Positions 61,310-64,000 of a stretch of 64,000 bases of DNA are shown piece after piece. Each line of letters starts with the position of its first letter. The first letter of the stretch is position 1. Source of the stretch: Rhea pennata (taxonomy: Eukaryota; Chordata; Aves; Rheiformes; Rheidae); assembly GCF_028389875.1 (NCBI RefSeq), contig NC_084677.1, positions 7,606,017 through 7,670,016 on the forward strand. Reading direction: 5' to 3'. Below the pieces are notes generated by a model. The model did not search any database and was not told the DNA's origin. It saw nothing but the letters and a program-made list of their open reading frames with translations. The translations under genes and the position numbers were made by a program.

Positions 61310-61500
61310 GGTGACAGTCGCGGCTGTGGCGGTTGGCGGGCTGTGGCGGCTGTGGCGGTTGGCGGGCTGTGGCGGTTGGCGGGCTGTGGCGGCCGTGGCC
61401 GGTGGCGGCGCGCGGCGGCCGTGGCGGTTGGCAGGCTGTGGCGGCCGTGGCCGTTGGCGGGCTGTGGCGGCGAGTGGCGGCCGCGGCCGTTGCCTGCCGC
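61310..61500. repeat. GC-rich minisatellite of TGGCGG / TTGGCGGGC units
   Basis: Irregular tandem repeats built from GGCGGTTGGCGGGCTGTGGC-like units of about 16-30 bp, at least six copies with increasing divergence to the right. It produces long stop-free frames on both strands (Gly/Trp/Ala-rich or Pro/Ala/His-rich) that should not be read as genes. Confidence 0.88.
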
Positions 61501-61954
61501 AGCGCGTGGCGGGCCGTTGTGGTGACAGGCGGGCCCGCCCGCAGCGCCTCCTCTCGGTCCGTGCTGCCGCAGAGCGCAAGGCCGCAGGCCGCGGGGCCTG
61601 CACGGGCAGGAGACGGGTGTTTTCCCGCTCGGTTTCGGTGTTCTGCTTTCACTGTTCGGTTTTACTCCCTTGCAGGGAGCGATGAGACAGCCGAAATAAA
61701 AGGGTCGCTTCCTGCTTCCGCTGCCGGGACGTCTCCATTCCACTTTCCCAGCCTCGAGGACGCTGGAAAAACAGGCATCCCCCGGGAAAATGTTGGCTCG
61801 GTCCCGAGCGCTCGCCTGACGCCCCTGCCCGCCCTGCAAGCGCAGACCGCCCCTCACGCCGCCGCAGTCTCCACCCTTCGCCCCTCTCAACGGGCACCAA
61901 CGGCCCCGGCGGCCCCCTCCCTGGGCGCTGCCCCCGCAGTGCTGCGCTCCAGGT

Positions 61955-61973
61955 GCATGCTGGGACTTGCAGT
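61955..61973 (-). promoter_or_regulatory. ZNF143-type motif (distal copy)
   Basis: On the minus strand the sequence is ACTGCAAGTCCCAGCATGC, which fits the long ZNF143/SBS motif ACTACAANTCCCAGCATGC with one mismatch. Such motifs mark TATA-less housekeeping promoters close to the start site. Confidence 0.7.
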
Positions 61974-62017
61974 CCGGGCCGGGCTGCCGGGCTGGGGGAG
62001 GCGGGGCGGCGGGACCT

Positions 62018-62033
62018 CATTTCCCAGCGTGCC
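62018..62033 (+). promoter_or_regulatory. ZNF143-type motif (proximal copy)
   Basis: CATTTCCCAGCGTGCC on the plus strand fits the TTCCCAGMATGC core with one change. It faces the distal copy about 45 bp away, forming an inverted pair upstream of the CLEC16A ATG. Confidence 0.6.
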
Positions 62034-62223
62034 CTGCCGGCGCGTGCGCGTTGGCGCTTGCGTGCGCCGGCTGCTTGGGTCTGCGGCCGCCGGTCGCTGA
62101 GGTGCTGGCTGCTTCGTGCCCTGTGTCCGCCCAGGCGCCGTCCGCCCGGCCTGCGCTCCCTCCCTCCCTCAGACCTATGGCACCCTAGAGCCTCGCGGGC
62201 CGCATCCGCCCTTCGCCGCCAGC

Positions 62224-62303
62224 ATGTTCGGCCGCTCCCGCAGCTGGGTGGGCGGCGGGCACGGGAAGGCCGCCCGCAGCATCCACTCCTTGGATCACCT
62301 CAA
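62224..62303 (+). CDS. CLEC16A: CLEC16A coding exon 1 (gene continues beyond the window)
   Basis: The ATG at 62,224 (context AGCATGT) opens MFGRSRSWVGGGHGKAARSI, continuing HSLDHL and the first two bases of the Lys codon, then the donor CTCAA/GTAAGC. Human CLEC16A begins MFGRSRSWVGGGHGKTSRNIHSLDHLKYLYHVL (quoted from memory in pieces), so only two or three residues differ. The exon gives 26 residues and ends in phase 2. CLEC16A is a cytosolic, endosome-associated regulator of autophagy and mitophagy that works with the ubiquitin ligase RNF41/NRDP1 and USP8. Despite its name it is not a functional C-type lectin. Exon 2 (YLYHVLTK in human) was not seen before 64,000, so intron 1 is at least 1.7 kb. 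Confidence 0.97.
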
Positions 62304-64000
62304 GTAAGCGCGGAGTCGGCGGGAGCTCGGGGGGGGGGGGGGGGAGGGACACGGGACTGCGAGGGGAAGCGCGCTGCGGGGAGCGCGGGGCTGGCGGCGA
62401 GCAGGAGCCGCTCCGCGGCCGGCCCTCCCTGGGAAGCTACCGGCGCCCGTCGGTGTTGTGCAGGGGGGGGCAGGTGGCGGGGGGAGAGCGGCGGAAAGGA
62501 GAAGGCTCCCCGGTCCCGCCCCGGTTTGTGCCTTTCGCAGCTCTCCGGAGCCGAAGCTCCCGGAGCAGTTCTCGGGCGGCGACGGAGGTTTTCTGTTTAG
62601 CGTGGTTTTGCTTTTTCCTTCATCTGCTCTGTGACATGAGTCACGATCTTGATAGCACGCTTGTTTTTTGGGCCCCAAAACATCTTCAGGACAGACGCAG
62701 TTCCGTGGTGCAATGTCACACTCACAGCTGTGATACGTGTTTTGTTTTTGTTTTTTTTTTTTTTTTCCTAATTATGTCACAGACTCGCCCTATGGAGTAG
62801 CGCGTAAGAGGTGTTAAGTACAAGAAATACCGCATTCCTGCTGAGAGAGAACTTCTGTTGTTTCCTGGTAGTGGCCAAGAAGCTAGGAGCCTGGTCCTGG
62901 GCTATAAACAGCACAGAGCTTTTGAAAAGGAAACAGATCTTGGTGGTCAGCAATGATTCACAACCATCGGGGCAGTGGTTCTGCAGGTCCAGGGATGTAC
63001 CCTAGGTGGAAGGTGCAGCAGCTGACATGAAAATAAAGCTATTAAGCTTGGGAATTGTAGTGTTAGTCTATAAAGTCTGATATCCTTGTATTTTTGCTAA
63101 CTGCAGAAGGGGTAGAATAACTTTTTCTAGCTCTGCCACTGGACAGTTGTAGGAAAGACAAAGGATTAAAAAAAACCAAACTTGTTCTCTGCTTCATTCT
63201 AAGGGTTCTGATTATTGCAAGAAAATCAGTAAGGTCTGCACTTAGAGTTTCTTTCACAACTGAGTAATTCTGGTACTGGACCAGTCATATATATTTTTTC
63301 CCCTAAGGATTGATGGATTAAAACAGACATTTTTGTCATTTTGAAGTGAAAGATGCCATCCTATTTTAGGAAAGTTATTTTTAAGGAACTGGAATTTGTC
63401 ATGGCATTACCTTAGTAAACTGAGAAGTACCATATCCATTGTTATTAAGTTTATATCTGTTGCATGAAATATTTTCTCCCTTTTAATGAGAGCTGAAGTT
63501 TTGCAGAAATTATTTGCTTTATCTTCTTAGAGTAATTTATGTTCCAGTTATGAATAGATGAATTAATTTTTCAAGAGTAATATTAATGACATTTTAAGTG
63601 ATATGTCAGTTTTTCTTGATCTGCATATCTCTGCATTGATTCTCCCAATTAGTATAGCTATTGTTTCATAAAAGTATGATGCCTGAAGTTCTTCCTTGCT
63701 TTATTCTAGGGCCTTTTGTTTCTCGTCTTCCATAGATGTAGTGGTATTCAAAGTACAGAGAGTGACTTTTAAAATGCATTTGAACATGAATGGGCCAGCT
63801 CCTAAATAGATCTGGAGCTGGACATTGGAAACTGAGGCTTTCCTTGATTATGTATCAAGGTTTGGATTGGGTTGGTATGAGTAATAGGCAATTGTCACAG
63901 ACTTCTTTCTGGTTGAAAGCCTGCAGGTTGACCTGAATGAGCTTATTTTCTTTTTCCATTGGAAAAGACCAGATATGATCCTGGCCTGTTACTTGAGTAT
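62304..64000 (+). other. CLEC16A: CLEC16A intron 1 (partial)
   Basis: Starts with the end of the CpG island, including a 16-G run at 62,329-62,344, then turns AT-rich after about 62,640. It has a T tract at about 62,747-62,766 and no recognisable exon. The open frames here are short and without features. Confidence 0.85.

Larger units (their letters stand above)
61270..62600. promoter_or_regulatory. CLEC16A: CLEC16A CpG island and promoter
   Basis: CpG-rich interval that ends shortly after CLEC16A exon 1. It holds a minisatellite (61,310-61,500), two ZNF143-type motifs in inverted orientation (61,955-61,973 and 62,018-62,033) and an NRF1-like GCGCGTGCGC at about 62,040-62,049. There is no TATA box. 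Start sites are likely between about 62,050 and 62,200, giving a short 5' leader before the ATG at 62,224. Confidence 0.8.

Noticed and set aside
61209-62100. Long ORFs on both strands around the CLEC16A promoter
   Set aside because: They run through the GC-rich minisatellite and CpG island; composition explains them.

Overview
The window is vertebrate nuclear DNA, almost certainly from a bird. It has AT-rich non-coding DNA, GT-AG introns, CpG-island promoters, a CR1 LINE (the characteristic avian retrotransposon) and a short element that looks like a tRNA-derived SINE with a CR1 tail. That SINE type is known from the zebra finch, so a passerine is possible but not proven. The gene order CIITA (+) / DEXI (-) / CLEC16A (+) is the same as on human chromosome 16p13.

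Layout. 1-1,350: GC-rich island built partly from 57-bp and 44-bp tandem repeats, probably the promoter of the next gene to the left (TVP23A by human synteny, not shown by sequence). 1,350-13,850: no gene recognised. 13,909-42,434: the complete coding part of CIITA, the MHC class II transactivator, in 18 coding exons. All junctions are GT-AG, the frame is continuous, and 1,162 residues result when the CARD-like first exon is used, or 1,057 when translation starts in exon 2. Intron 1 holds a 2.3-kb CR1 copy. 42,435-59,178: a 16.7-kb stretch with a putative SINE, a decayed CR1-like reverse transcriptase remnant, simple repeats and one unexplained 207-codon minus-strand ORF. 59,179-59,460: DEXI in one exon, inside a CpG island. 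61,260-62,600: the CLEC16A CpG-island promoter with a GC-rich minisatellite and two ZNF143-type motifs, followed by CLEC16A coding exon 1 (62,224-62,303). The rest of the window is CLEC16A intron 1.

Function. CIITA is the master co-activator of MHC class II genes. DEXI and CLEC16A are its constant neighbours, and in humans this block is an autoimmunity-associated locus in which variants in CLEC16A introns influence DEXI expression. The best-supported points of interest are the CARD-encoding first exon in a bird, the strict intron-phase pattern of CIITA, the apparent lack of a mammalian Pro/Ser-rich segment, a CTCF-type motif in intron 8, and the inverted ZNF143 pair at CLEC16A. I recognised no retroviral or other virus-derived element and no wholly new system.
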